DNA of 64,000 nucleotides from AP-15 sp963703745 (GCA_963703745.1 CAVPFL010000002.1:1116001-1180000); one strand, 5' to 3'. Positions 1 to 9,263 are shown, numbered from the stretch's first letter. Translations and numbers: made by a program. The notes: a model not told the origin generated them from the sequence alone.

Positions 1-772
1 TCGTCTTCGGCGAACCGACGAAGTCGATCGCCGCGGCGGCGCCGCCGCCGGTCGCCTCCATCACCTGTTTCACGGCGTCGGGTGCCGCATTGTCGATGGT
101 CGCGATCGCGCCCATTTGGCGGGCATGCGCGCGCTTTTGCCCGTCGATGTCGGCGACGTTGACCTTGCCCGTCACTGCGGCCGGCGCAATGTGCACCGCA
201 CTGCCGCCGACGCCGCCCGCGCCAATGATCACTAGGTGGTCGTCGGCACCCAAATGCTCGCGCGTCTTCTTTAGCGCCGAGAAGGCGGTGATCCCGGAGC
301 AGGTGTAGGTCGCGGCGAGCCCTTGCGCGACACCCTGATGCGGTAGCAGGTAGCGGCCATGTGGCACTATGACGTGCGTGGCATAGCCGCCGGCGCGCCG
401 GGTGCCGAGCGTGCGGGGGTTAAGGCAGAGCAATTCCTCGCCCTTCCGGCACACCGTGCATTCGCCGCAGCCGATCCAGGGGTAGGCCACCACCTTCTCT
501 CCGACCTTGACCCCCGAGGCCTGAGGGCCGAGTGCGGCCACCTCGCCCGCGATCTCGTGCCCCATCGTGAAGGGCAGACGCACACCGCGCGATTCGAGCG
601 AAATGTGATGCCCGCCGCCCAAATCGAAGTACCCGTCCCAGATATGGACGTCGCTGTGGCACACACCCGCCGCCTCGACGCGCAGCAGCACTTCCTCGCC
701 CTTGGGCTCGGGATCCGGGTACTCCCGCGCTTCCAGCGGCTTTCCCCATTCGATGATCTGCATCGCACGCAT
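1..772 (-). CDS. Zinc-dependent alcohol dehydrogenase, partial (C-terminus off the window)
   Basis: Medium-chain NAD(P)-dependent alcohol dehydrogenase that oxidises an alcohol to the aldehyde or ketone. About 257 residues are visible. The N-terminus shows the catalytic zinc ligands C38 (GVCHSD) and H72-E73 (GHE). The structural zinc cysteines C102, C105, C108 and C116 (CGECTVCRKGEELLC) and the Rossmann motif GAGGVGG follow. The ATG at 772 (MRAMQIIEWG) is the first in-frame start and fits the family N-terminus. The stop lies beyond base 1. The gene follows the MetE-like gene on the same strand by about 28 bases, so the two are probably cotranscribed. The substrate cannot be read from the sequence. 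Confidence 0.85.
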   Translation of the reverse strand, partial: MRAMQIIEWGKPLEAREYPDPEPKGEEVLLRVEAAGVCHSDVHIWDGYFDLGGGHHISLESRGVRLPFTMGHEIAGEVAALGPQASGVKVGEKVVAYPWIGCGECTVCRKGEELLCLNPRTLGTRRAGGYATHVIVPHGRYLLPHQGVAQGLAATYTCSGITAFSALKKTREHLGADDHLVIIGAGGVGGSAVHIAPAAVTGKVNVADIDGQKRAHARQMGAIATIDNAAPDAVKQVMEATGGGAAAAIDFVGSPKT

Positions 773-800
773 GCCGGCATCTCCCGTTTCGGTAGAGTAC

Positions 801-1925
801 TTAGCCCCAGACGTCGCGGGCGGTCTCGACGACGAGGCGCAGTTTGGCCTTCTCCTCTTCGATCGTCAGCGCGTTGCCGTCGACTGTCGAGGAAAACCCG
901 CATTGCGGGCTCAGGCAGAGCTGTTCCAAGGGTACGTATTTCGCCGCTTCGTCGATCCGGCGCTTTAGCTCGTCCTTGCTCTCAAGCGCCGGCCGTTTGC
1001 TGGTGACCAGTCCCAAGACCACGCGCTTCTTCCCGCGCGGCACAAACCGCAACGGCGCAAACCCGCCCGAGCGGGCATCGTCGTACTCCAGAAAGAAGCC
1101 GTCGACCGCGAGCTCGCCGAACAATGCCTCGGCGACATGGTCGTAGCCGCCTTCGGCCACCCAGGACGAGCGAAAATTGCCGCGGCACATATGGGTGCAC
1201 ACGGTCGTCCCCTCAGGCTTGCCGGCGAGCGCGGCATTGATCAAACGAATGTTGGTCAGATGCTGCTTGTCGCCATCGCCGCCGATGCTCGTCACATAGG
1301 CGCGCTGCGCCGGGTCGTTGAGATAAGCAAGGCTGGTGTCGTCGAGCTGCAGATAGGTGCAGCCGAGTGCGGCGAGGCCGGCGATCTCCTTTCTGTAGAC
1401 TTCGGCGAGGTCTTGCCAGAAGGCGTCCATCGCGGGATAGGCGGCCTGGTCGATCACAGCCCGGCCGCCGCGGTAATGCAGCATCGAGGGCGAGGGGATC
1501 GTCAATTTCGCGACGGTTCCGGCAGGTGCCGATGATTTCAGATAGGCGAAATCCTCGGCGAAGATCGTCTTGTCGAGCGTAAGCCGACTGCCGATGCGAA
1601 ACGCTCCGAGTGCCGCCTCGACCGGCCCCGTCTCGTTCTTGAACTGGATGCGCAGAGTGCGGTCCGTCTTGGCCACTCCACCGATCTGATAGAGGAAGTC
1701 CATGTGCCAGGAGCCACGGCGGAACTCGCCGTCGGTCACCCCTTCGAAGCCGATCTCTTGCTGCATGCGGACGACATCGCGGATCGCCCCATCCTCGACG
1801 CGCTGCAGCTCCGCCGCGGAGAGCCGGCCGGCCTGATGCTCCTCACGCGCCCTCAGCAGTTCCACCGGACGCAGCAGGCTGCCGACATGGTCGGCGCGGA
1901 ACGGGGGTCCTGAAATATCGCCCAT
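801..1925 (-). CDS. MetE-like cobalamin-independent methionine synthase family protein
   Basis: Stand-alone C-terminal (catalytic) domain of the cobalamin-independent methionine synthase family, 374 residues, roughly half the size of full MetE. The zinc-ligand pattern of the family is visible: HMCRGN near residue 241, a Glu in FFLEYDD near 277, and a Cys in SPQCGF near 338. The ATG at 1925 is preferred to an ATG seven codons upstream because GGGAGG lies at the right distance before it. Such short forms often act as methyltransferases on other thiols or as methyl-group scavengers. The methyl donor here is unknown. It precedes the alcohol dehydrogenase on the same strand. Confidence 0.85.
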   Translation of the reverse strand: MGDISGPPFRADHVGSLLRPVELLRAREEHQAGRLSAAELQRVEDGAIRDVVRMQQEIGFEGVTDGEFRRGSWHMDFLYQIGGVAKTDRTLRIQFKNETGPVEAALGAFRIGSRLTLDKTIFAEDFAYLKSSAPAGTVAKLTIPSPSMLHYRGGRAVIDQAAYPAMDAFWQDLAEVYRKEIAGLAALGCTYLQLDDTSLAYLNDPAQRAYVTSIGGDGDKQHLTNIRLINAALAGKPEGTTVCTHMCRGNFRSSWVAEGGYDHVAEALFGELAVDGFFLEYDDARSGGFAPLRFVPRGKKRVVLGLVTSKRPALESKDELKRRIDEAAKYVPLEQLCLSPQCGFSSTVDGNALTIEEEKAKLRLVVETARDVWG

Positions 1926-2137
1926 TGCTGCCTCCCTATTTCTCATGGCGGATTGTAGTCCGTCCCTTTTACGTCATTGCGTCCAGGTGAAGCCATGGTC
2001 AAGCAGACAGTCGGGTCCTAGGTCTGGGACGAGGTGGTCAGTCGCTATCGAGTGAGCAAACCGGCTCCAGGGCAGACTATCCGGGCGACGGCGTCGCGCG
2101 ACCATGTCGGAGTAATCCTCAGTCAGTCGGCACTCCG

Positions 2138-3262
2138 TCACACCCCGGTCCGTTTGCGCAGCAGGAACTCGCGGCCGGCTTTGACCATCGGCACCCCGTC
2201 ATAGGCGATGATGTCGGCCGTCGCATAAGTCTCGCTCCAGAGCTCGGGCAGGTAGGAGCCGGTGCCGATCACGTCGATCGGGGCGTTGGCGGCCGCCATC
2301 ATGCGGCACTTGGCCGGCCCAAACCCCGAGCTTGCGACGATCTTGACGCCGGCAAACCCGGCTTCGTCGAGGGTCCGCCGCAATAGCCAGATCGCCGCCG
2401 CGGAAACCCCGGTCCCGACGAGATGGCGCAGCTCCTCTTCGCTGCGATAGCCGCGGATCGATTGCGGCGCGTGGCGCTCGAGCACTTCGTACGAGCGGCC
2501 CGGATCGAGTCCTTCGCAGTATCGACCGCCGGGCGTATCGATGCGGACCGCGAGTTGGCCGGCGGCAGCGAGCTCGGGGAAACGCCGCGCGACTGCGACG
2601 GCGTCCGAGGTCTCGTGGCCGAAATAATCGATCAACACGGTCATCGGCTCGTTTGGGAAGACATCGCGGAACATCTCTGCGGCGCGCACGGTCGATCCGG
2701 CATAGCCGATCAGCGCGTGCGGCATCGTCCCAGCACCCTTGTCCTGCCCGAAGAAGGCAGCAGTGGCGCCGGCGGCGCAGCCGACAAAGCCAATTGCACC
2801 GGCTTCGCGCTGGGCATGCGCCGAGCCGACCGAGGCGGCGTACGCCATCATCTGAGCCATCTCGGCGCCGGCGCAGTGCCGCGCGTCCATCGCCAGGAAG
2901 GCCACCTTCGGGAGCTCAGCGCACATCGCATATGCGTTGTAGGCGGCGACGCAAGGCGGGCCGAGCTTTTGCAACAATACGGTCTCCAGGTCGACGAGAT
3001 GAAAAAGCGGCCCGGTGACGTGGAGGATCGGCTCGCCGGCGCCGACCCAGGCGCCCTCGGGATAACCCAGCTCGATACCGAAATGGGTGCCGCGCTCGAC
3101 CGCCTGGTTCTCCAGAAAGTCGCGCGCCAGGCGGGGCGTGCAGATCACCGGCCGGCGCATGAAGACCGCGTAGGTCGCCGGGCGGTCGCCAAAGCGGCCG
3201 ACGATCGCCTTGGTCTTGAGAAAATAGCTGTCCGTTTGCGCCGCGAGCGACCCGTCCGTCAC
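2138..3262 (-). CDS. Nicotinate phosphoribosyltransferase
   Basis: Likely makes nicotinate mononucleotide from nicotinate and PRPP in NAD salvage. 374 residues. It resembles the short archaeal-type enzymes, with TDSYFLKTK near the N-terminus, a RIDTPGG segment, ASSGFGPAKC, and the phosphate-binding GTGSYLP near the C-terminus. An open frame extends far upstream, but that part lies inside the DAHP synthase gene and reads as antisense-like low-complexity sequence. A GTG at 3262 was therefore chosen. A TTG at 3274 that overlaps the upstream TGA is an alternative and would give translational coupling. The NAD salvage role is inferred from the family. Confidence 0.8.
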   Translation of the reverse strand: MTDGSLAAQTDSYFLKTKAIVGRFGDRPATYAVFMRRPVICTPRLARDFLENQAVERGTHFGIELGYPEGAWVGAGEPILHVTGPLFHLVDLETVLLQKLGPPCVAAYNAYAMCAELPKVAFLAMDARHCAGAEMAQMMAYAASVGSAHAQREAGAIGFVGCAAGATAAFFGQDKGAGTMPHALIGYAGSTVRAAEMFRDVFPNEPMTVLIDYFGHETSDAVAVARRFPELAAAGQLAVRIDTPGGRYCEGLDPGRSYEVLERHAPQSIRGYRSEEELRHLVGTGVSAAAIWLLRRTLDEAGFAGVKIVASSGFGPAKCRMMAAANAPIDVIGTGSYLPELWSETYATADIIAYDGVPMVKAGREFLLRKRTGV

Positions 3263-3270
3263 CGGTCGCC

Positions 3271-4665
3271 TCAAGAGAATGCGGCGAGACGGCGCTGGCC
3301 ATTGACGCCATTGCGCTGGCGTCGCTGCTTCAGCGCCTCGGCGATCTCGAAGGCGAGCTCGAGCGCCTGGCTCGCGTTGAGCCGCGGGTCGCAATGCGTC
3401 AGGTAGCGCTCGGCAAGCGAGGCCTCGCTGACTCCCTGGGCACCGCCGATGCATTCGGTGACGTTCTGCCCGGTCAACTCGAAATGCACGCCACCGGCAT
3501 AGCTCCCCTCTGCGTCGTGGATCGCAAAGGCGCTGTGCAATTCGTCGAGAATGCGGCCAAAGACCCGGGTCTTGTAGCCGTTCGAGGAGGTAATCGTGTT
3601 GCCGTGCATCGGGTCGCAACACCATACGACCTCGCGCCCCTCGCGATGCACCGCGCGGATCAGGTGGGGCAGCAGCGCCTCGACCTTGTCGGCGCCCATG
3701 CGGGTGATCAGGGTCAGTCGCCCCGCCTCGTTCTCGGGGTTCAATTTATCGATCAGACGCAACAAATCGTCGGGTTCGAGCGTCGGGCCGCATTTCATGC
3801 CGATCGGGTTCTTGATGCCGCTCAAAAACTCGGCATGGGCGCCTTCGGCCTGCCGGGTGCGGTCGCCGAGCCAGACGAGATGCGCCGAGCAGTCGTACCA
3901 ATCGCCTGTCGTCGAATTGACCCGGGTCAACGCCTCCTCGTAGGACAGGAACAACGCTTCGTGCGAGGTGTAGAATTCGGTCTCGCGGATCTGCGGCGTC
4001 GTATCCGAGGTGAGCCCGCAAGCTGCCATGAAATCCAACGTCTCGGTCAGCCGATCGGCCAGCGCTCGGTAGCGCTCGCCCTGCGGCGAGTCGGCAACGA
4101 AATCCTGGTTCCAGGTGTGGACGCGGTGCAAATCGGCATAGCCGCCTTGGGCGAAGGCGCGCAACAGGTTCAAAGTCGCGGCCGACTGGCTGTAGGCCTG
4201 AACCATGCGTTGCGGATCCGGCTCGCGCGCCGCCGTGGCGAACTCGAGGCCGTTGATGATGTCGCCGCGATAGGAAGGCAGGGTCTGCCCGTTCTGCGTC
4301 TCGGTCTCCGAGGAGCGCGGTTTGGCAAACTGTCCCGCGAGCCGGCCGAGCTTGACGACAGGGCAGCCCGCGCCATAAGTCAGCACTACCGCCATCTGCA
4401 ACAGCACCTTGAACATGTCGCGGATGTTGTTCGGGTGAAACTCGGCAAAGCTTTCGGCGCAGTCGCCGCCCTGCAACAAAAAGGCCTTGCCCGCCGCGAC
4501 CGCGGCGAGGCGCTCCTTCAGCCGCCGCGCCTCGCCGGCAAACACTAGCGGCGGAAAGCGATGCAATGTCTCCTCGACGCGAGCAAGTGCGGCTTCGTCG
4601 GGATAACCCGGAACCTGCCGGATCGGCAGGCCGCGCCAGCTGTCGGGGGACCAATTTTCAATCAT
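3271..4665 (-). CDS. 3-deoxy-7-phosphoheptulonate synthase, class II
   Basis: Type II (plant-type) DAHP synthase, the first step of the shikimate pathway: PEP plus erythrose 4-phosphate gives DAHP. 464 residues, the usual length. Clear family blocks include LLQGGDCAESF, the PVVKLGRLAGQFAKPRS stretch, SYRGDIINGLEF, GIKNPIGMKCGP and WCCDPMHGNT. The ATG at 4665 (MIENWSPDSW) fits the family N-terminus. An upstream ATG would add 15 unsupported residues. It ends in TGA, which overlaps a possible start of the nicotinate phosphoribosyltransferase gene, so the pair looks like a two-gene operon. No leader peptide or attenuator was recognised upstream. Confidence 0.93.
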   Translation of the reverse strand: MIENWSPDSWRGLPIRQVPGYPDEAALARVEETLHRFPPLVFAGEARRLKERLAAVAAGKAFLLQGGDCAESFAEFHPNNIRDMFKVLLQMAVVLTYGAGCPVVKLGRLAGQFAKPRSSETETQNGQTLPSYRGDIINGLEFATAAREPDPQRMVQAYSQSAATLNLLRAFAQGGYADLHRVHTWNQDFVADSPQGERYRALADRLTETLDFMAACGLTSDTTPQIRETEFYTSHEALFLSYEEALTRVNSTTGDWYDCSAHLVWLGDRTRQAEGAHAEFLSGIKNPIGMKCGPTLEPDDLLRLIDKLNPENEAGRLTLITRMGADKVEALLPHLIRAVHREGREVVWCCDPMHGNTITSSNGYKTRVFGRILDELHSAFAIHDAEGSYAGGVHFELTGQNVTECIGGAQGVSEASLAERYLTHCDPRLNASQALELAFEIAEALKQRRQRNGVNGQRRLAAFS

Positions 4666-4737
4666 GTCACAACACCCGTGGTTGGAGGCCGTTCCACCCA
4701 TCGGCGACATTCGGGATCACGGGGAGCATGAAACGCG

Positions 4738-4762
4738 AAAGCCGCCTCGGTAGGGCGGCTTT
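4738..4762 (-). terminator. Hairpin between the doc operon and DAHP synthase
   Basis: Perfect 9-bp stem AAAGCCGCC / GGCGGCTTT around a 7-base loop. The stem itself ends in a short T run on the minus strand. It lies downstream of the gor-doc transcription unit and upstream of the DAHP synthase gene, so it could end the former. Confidence 0.5.
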
Positions 4763-4912
4763 GGAAAAACGCGCGAACGCGATCCTAGGCCGCCATGATG
4801 TACCGGCAGTACCAAAATCGCGCGATCTGGCAGGGGCCGCAGAGGGCCCTGAGGTTTGCCATGGGCCACACGCTAGCGGCGAGCCGAGCCGGACGCAAGC
4901 GCTTTGTGCGGA

Positions 4913-5309
4913 TCACTCGTCGACGATCACGAAAGGGCGAACGGCGCGCACGAAATCCTCTTCGCTCGACCGATGTTCGACCAAAGCGATGATCTCGCCC
5001 GCCCACGCGATCGTATCGTCGAAGGCGGTGTCATAGCCGTTGGCGCGCAGGAACAATCGCAACGCGCCAAAGGCCGTGCGCTTATTCCCTTGTTCGAATG
5101 CATGTGCTCGGGGCGATGCCTGCCATCAGCGCCACCGCGAGCACGACCATGTCCTCTTCACCAAAACCGTAAAAATTCCGCGGCCGCGCAAGCGCACTTT
5201 CGAGAAGACCAACATCGCGAACCAAATGGCGCTCGCCAGTTTCAGCCAGCTCGAGCCGATTGTGTTCGATGACGACTTCTACCGGCAGCCAGCTCGGCTC
5301 ATTCGGCAA
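4913..5309 (-). pseudogene. Doc/Fic-type death-on-curing toxin, split by a 1-base frameshift
   Basis: The first part (5309 to about 5112) reads as the Doc N-terminus: LPVEVVIEHN, VRDVGLLESALARP, then VVLAVALMAGIA. The frame then hits a stop at 5082. In the +1 frame the expected Fic/Doc motif follows at once, HAFEQGNKRTA (family HxFx[D/E]GNKR), and runs to a TGA at 4913. Removing one base from the GGGG run at 5110-5113 restores a continuous protein of about 131 residues. The motif is intact, so this is either recent inactivation or a base-calling error. The start overlaps the upstream helical gene by 11 bases, as in toxin-antitoxin pairs. Known Doc toxins phosphorylate EF-Tu. Confidence 0.75.
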
Positions 5310-5829
5310 GGGCAGCTCGGATCTTCGGGTATCTGGCGATGTGCTCCCGGCTTAGCTCGGCGTAATCGACCTGGCCTTCGACCGGCCGGGCACGCAAAAT
5401 CTCGCCGGAGGGGCGCCGCTCCGCCGTCAGCCTCAGCAGCTTTGCGTGGAATTCGCGATAGAGCGCGAACCAAGCTTCAGCGATCGCAATGCTTTGCTCA
5501 CGCATTCGCCGGACTTCCGACGACATATCCTTGGTCGCAAGCTTCGCCTGAACCGCTTCTATGAGAGGCAAGAGCTTCTCCACCGCGGCGCGTTCCCACT
5601 CGCCGATCATCGCGGCTACCCGGGTGATGTCCTGCCAACCGGAATCCGGAGCAGCCGCTCGTTGGTAAAGGGCATCGAGTTCCGCTCGGCGACCAGCCAA
5701 CGCGGCTTGAGCACTTTCCTGCGCGGAATGGAATTTGGCCGATTGGCTCGACGCCTCGTGCCACTCGGCCGCGGCGATCAGGGCGACCAGGCTTGTTTCA
5801 TCTTGTGATACGTCAACGGTATCCGGCAT
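5299..5829 (-). CDS. Helical hypothetical protein, possible partner of the Doc toxin
   Basis: 176 residues, not assigned to a known family. It is strongly alpha-helical, with Ala/Glu/Arg-rich stretches that could form coiled coils, and ends in REHIARYPKIRAALAE. The ATG at 5829 starts 4 bases after the glutathione reductase stop, and the end overlaps the Doc start by 11 bases. The gene is thus in the position usually held by an antitoxin, but it is about twice the length of Phd and lacks a recognisable Phd fold. A role as antitoxin is an inference from position only. Confidence 0.6.
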   Translation of the reverse strand: MPDTVDVSQDETSLVALIAAAEWHEASSQSAKFHSAQESAQAALAGRRAELDALYQRAAAPDSGWQDITRVAAMIGEWERAAVEKLLPLIEAVQAKLATKDMSSEVRRMREQSIAIAEAWFALYREFHAKLLRLTAERRPSGEILRARPVEGQVDYAELSREHIARYPKIRAALAE

Positions 5830-5833
5830 ATGG

Positions 5834-7210
5834 CTACTCTGCCGCGAGCTTAATCGGGCGGACCGTCTTCTCGCGCATGGTGACGAATTCTTCGGCCGCA
5901 CTCGGATGGATGCCGACGGTCTGGTCGAATTGACGCTTCGTCGCCCCGCATTTGACCGCAACGGCCAGCCCTTGAATGATCTCTGGTGCGTCGGGGCCGA
6001 GCATATGGCAGCCGAGCACCCGATCGCTGCGGGGATCGACGACGAGCTTCATCAGGGTGCGCTCCTCGCGCCCGGACAGTGTGTTCTTCATCGGCTTGAA
6101 GCGCGCCATGTAGACATCGACTTCGCCGAACTCCCCGCGCGCTCGCTCCTCGGTCAGGCCCACGGCGCCGATCGGCGGCTGGCTGAACACGGCCGACGGC
6201 ACGTCGGCGTGGTCCATTTTTGTCGGGTTGTTGTTAAACAAGGTCTCGGCTATGGCGCGGCCTTCCGCGATCGCGACCGGGGTCAAATTGATGCGATCAG
6301 TCACGTCGCCTATCGCGTAAATGTTGGGCACCGTCGAGCGTTGCCATTCGTCGACGATCACCGCCCCAGCTTCGTTGATCTGAACACCAACCTCCTTAAG
6401 GCCCATATTCTTGGTGTTGGGCCGGCGGCCCGTGGCATACATGACGAGGTCGGTTTCAATCTTCTCGCCAGCAGTGGTGGTGACGAGATAGCCGCTCGCG
6501 GTCTTGTCGATCTGAGCGACCTGAGTTCGGCCGCGAATATCGACGCCGCGCAGGCGCATCTCTTCTCCCAAGGCCACGCGGACATCGTCGTCGAACCCGT
6601 AAAGCAGCTCCGGGCGCCGGATCAGCTCAACAACCTCGCTGCCGAACCCGCTGAAGATGCCGGCAAACTCGACCGCGATGTAACCGCCGCCGACGATAAC
6701 GATGCGGCGCGGCAACTTCTCCAGGTCGAGCGCCTCGTTCGACGAGATCACGTGCTCGATGCCGGGAATGTCAGGCGTCTCCGGCCAAGATCCGGTGGCG
6801 ATCAAGATATTCTCGGCAGTATAGGTGCGGCCGGCGACCTCGACGGTGTGCGGATCGACCAGTGCCGCATGACCGTTGATGATCTCGACACTGCTGTTGT
6901 TCAGCATGTTGATGTAAATCTGCGACAGCCGCCCGATCTCCTTGTCCTTCGCGGCGATCAGTCTGGGCCAGTCGAAATCGGCCGGCGGCACGGTCCAGCC
7001 AAAGCCCTCGGCATCGGCAAATGCGTCGGCGAATTGCGCGCCATAGACCAGGAGCTTCTTCGGAACGCAGCCGCGCAGCACGCAGGTACCGCCAACGCGA
7101 AGTTCCTCGCAGATCGCGACGCGCGCACCGTAGCTGCCGGCGCGGCGCGAGCTCGCGACACCGCCCGAGCCGGCCCCGATCGTCAACAAGTCGAAATTAT
7201 AGCGCGGCAT
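5834..7210 (-). CDS. gor: Glutathione-disulfide reductase
   Basis: NADPH-dependent flavoprotein that reduces oxidised glutathione in the cytoplasm. 458 residues, the usual length. The FAD-binding GAGSGG motif lies at residues 12-17 and the redox-active pair at C43 and C48 (GGTCVLRGCVPKK), the C-x4-C form typical of alphaproteobacterial enzymes. A second GGGYIAVEFA nucleotide-binding motif, the ATGRRPNT segment and the C-terminal HPSAAEEFVT block with the active-site His are also present. The ATG at 7210 (MPRYNFDLL) was chosen because the Rossmann strand begins directly after it. It is the first gene of a unit with the helical protein (4-base gap) and Doc. Confidence 0.95.
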   Translation of the reverse strand: MPRYNFDLLTIGAGSGGVASSRRAGSYGARVAICEELRVGGTCVLRGCVPKKLLVYGAQFADAFADAEGFGWTVPPADFDWPRLIAAKDKEIGRLSQIYINMLNNSSVEIINGHAALVDPHTVEVAGRTYTAENILIATGSWPETPDIPGIEHVISSNEALDLEKLPRRIVIVGGGYIAVEFAGIFSGFGSEVVELIRRPELLYGFDDDVRVALGEEMRLRGVDIRGRTQVAQIDKTASGYLVTTTAGEKIETDLVMYATGRRPNTKNMGLKEVGVQINEAGAVIVDEWQRSTVPNIYAIGDVTDRINLTPVAIAEGRAIAETLFNNNPTKMDHADVPSAVFSQPPIGAVGLTEERARGEFGEVDVYMARFKPMKNTLSGREERTLMKLVVDPRSDRVLGCHMLGPDAPEIIQGLAVAVKCGATKRQFDQTVGIHPSAAEEFVTMREKTVRPIKLAAE

Positions 7211-7325
7211 CGCGGGAGTACTCCGTCGTCGTGTGTTGGTGGACATTCTGGTTGTCACAACCCCCCACATATCGCAAGCGAGCGGTCCATCGGCAACGGG
7301 CGGGCCGGGTATGGGGCGGTCGGAT

Positions 7326-8249
7326 TCACCCAGCGGCGCGGGACCTGCCTGCCTTGGCGGCGATCTTGGGCGCGGCTTCCGTCTCGCTTTCCGCGGTGAC
7401 CTCGACCTCGACGGTCATCCCTAGAGAGTCGGACGGAAAGCCGGTCCAGGTACCGGAGATCGGCACCGCCTGACGCGGATCGCGGGCGACGGCGACCCGG
7501 ATCAGGTCGTGATTGCCGACGATGCCGTTGGTCGGGTCGAACTCGACCCAGCCGGCTCCCGGCAGATAGACGCGGAGCCAAGCGTGAGTGGCGCCGCCGC
7601 CTACCCGCCGGCCTTCGTGAACATAGAGATAACCGGATACGAAATGTGCGGCGAGCCCGAGTGAGCGGACCGCTTCCATCATCAGCACCGTGAAATCGCG
7701 GCAGCTGCCACTCCCCAGCCGCAAAGTCCTGACCGGGTCCTGTACACCGCTTTCCTCACGTTTGACATATGTCAGATTCTGCCTGATCGCATGGGTCATC
7801 GCCGCAAGCAGTTCCGTCGTATCGGTGCGGCCGTCATGGCGCAAGAACTGCCGTGCCCACTCGTCGACTTCATGCTCTGGATCGAGGTATTGCCGCTCCA
7901 TGGCCCGCAACAAATCAGGCATTTCGTCGGCGCCGTAGGTGAAGGGGTATCGTCTTGCATATTCCTCGATCTGAAAGTCGAGGACATCGGTCGAGGACTG
8001 CTCGAGGCGAATCACGCTCTCGAAATGAAGCTCCTGAGCTCGCCCGCCGAACCGGGCAACGGCAACGCAGTTCCCGAACACGTCGTGGACCCATCGGATA
8101 TCCGTGGGTTCCGGCGTGATCATGAGCCTAGCCTCGAGCAGCTTCTGGTCGTAGTAGTCCCGCGGCCGCAACATCATGCGGTGCTCACCGAATGCGACGG
8201 TCTGCTTATAGCGGTAGGTCGTGACGTGACGAACGGTAAGGACGGGCAT
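7326..8249 (-). CDS. Transglutaminase-like cysteine peptidase family protein
   Basis: 307-residue protein with an N-terminal beta domain and a transglutaminase core. The catalytic triad is visible: C183 in GSGSCRDF, H222 in THAWLRVY and D238 in FDPTNG. There is no signal peptide, so it is probably cytoplasmic. It is the last gene of a trio with alpha-E and circularly permuted ATP-grasp proteins. This gene neighbourhood is conserved in many bacteria and has been predicted to make or modify small peptides by amide-bond chemistry. No peptide substrate was seen nearby. The C-terminal 30 residues are Ala/Glu-rich and look disordered. Confidence 0.88.
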   Translation of the reverse strand: MPVLTVRHVTTYRYKQTVAFGEHRMMLRPRDYYDQKLLEARLMITPEPTDIRWVHDVFGNCVAVARFGGRAQELHFESVIRLEQSSTDVLDFQIEEYARRYPFTYGADEMPDLLRAMERQYLDPEHEVDEWARQFLRHDGRTDTTELLAAMTHAIRQNLTYVKREESGVQDPVRTLRLGSGSCRDFTVLMMEAVRSLGLAAHFVSGYLYVHEGRRVGGGATHAWLRVYLPGAGWVEFDPTNGIVGNHDLIRVAVARDPRQAVPISGTWTGFPSDSLGMTVEVEVTAESETEAAPKIAAKAGRSRAAG

Positions 8250-8258
8250 CGCCTCTGC

Positions 8259-9263
8259 CTATTGCGGGTTTGTTGTCTGCACCTGGCTGGCTTGGGGGGA
8301 ATAGCCGAAGAAGGCGATCGAGAGGTCGCGGGTGACCGCGCTCAATTGCTGTTGCATCAAGTCAAGGAATTCGTGCAGACCCTCGCTCAGGATCGTCGAA
8401 ATGTCGAGGGTACCGAGGACGGCGCGCAAACGGTCGAGTTCTTCGGCCGCGTCGTTGCCGTGGCGCAGCGCATAGCGCGATTTGACTTCGCTGAGCAACT
8501 GGCTGACCTCGCGCACGCAATGATGGACCGATCGCGGAAAGGCCTGATTTAGCAGCAGGAAACCCGCCACCCGCGCCGGGGTCGTGCTGGCCGTGTGCAG
8601 TCGCCGATAGGCGTGGTAGCCGGCCGCCGAGCGCAAGAGCGCATTCCACTGGCTGACATCGGTCGCCGAGCCGACGTCGGAAGGGCTTGGCAACAGCAAG
8701 TGATACTTGATATCGAGCAGCCGTGTGGTCTGGTCGGCGCGCTCGATGTAGCGTCCGAGCTGATAGAAATACCAACCCTGGTCGCGGAAGAAGGTGCCCT
8801 CGGTGATGCCTGTGTGGGTCTGGCAGGCCTCCTTGATGGTACCCAACAGCGCTGCGAGCCTGCCGGGCGCGAGATCGGCCTCGCTCAGCTCGAGAAGGCG
8901 GTTGTAGAACACGTTGAACTGCACCCACATCTCGGTCGAGATCAACGGCCGAAGGGTGCGCGCATTTTCCCGGGCATAGCGGATCGCACTGACGATAGAG
9001 GTCGGGTTAGCGCTGTCGATCACGTAGAACTTCACTACACTCTGCGCGGTGGCCGCCGGGTGGGTGGCGAAAAAGCGCTCCTCGTCCGAATTCAGCTGGA
9101 GGATTGGACGCCAGTTCTGGCCGCCCCGGTTGTCGCGCGAGAAGGTTTCGTTGACGTCGAGGATGCGCGCTAGGTTCTCGGCGCGCTCGACATAACGTGC
9201 GAGCCAAAAGATGCAGTCCGCAAAGCGGGCGAGCAGAACGTCACTCAATGACCCCTCACTCAA
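8259..9263 (-). CDS. Alpha-E domain-containing protein (DUF403)
   Basis: 334-residue, almost entirely helical protein of the alpha-E family, beginning with LARFADCIFWLARYVERAENLARILDVNE, the diagnostic N-terminal block (shown here only as family landmarks FWLARY and ERAENLAR). The biochemical function is unknown. It starts 8 bases inside the end of the ATP-grasp gene and ends 9 bases before the transglutaminase gene, so the three are almost certainly one operon and act in the same process. Confidence 0.88.
   Translation of the reverse strand: MSEGSLSDVLLARFADCIFWLARYVERAENLARILDVNETFSRDNRGGQNWRPILQLNSDEERFFATHPAATAQSVVKFYVIDSANPTSIVSAIRYARENARTLRPLISTEMWVQFNVFYNRLLELSEADLAPGRLAALLGTIKEACQTHTGITEGTFFRDQGWYFYQLGRYIERADQTTRLLDIKYHLLLPSPSDVGSATDVSQWNALLRSAAGYHAYRRLHTASTTPARVAGFLLLNQAFPRSVHHCVREVSQLLSEVKSRYALRHGNDAAEELDRLRAVLGTLDISTILSEGLHEFLDLMQQQLSAVTRDLSIAFFGYSPQASQVQTTNPQ

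Noticed and set aside
1926..2137. Riboswitch before the MetE-like gene
   Set aside because: The region from 1926 to 2137 was read for a SAM or cobalamin riboswitch, but no recognisable conserved core was found.
2138..3625. Longer nicotinate phosphoribosyltransferase start at 3625
   Set aside because: The extra 121 codons lie inside the DAHP synthase gene and look like Arg/Pro-rich off-frame translation.
5735..7399. 554-codon open frame on the plus strand
   Set aside because: It is fully antisense to glutathione reductase, which has all its motifs. The frame is open only because of GC-rich codon use.
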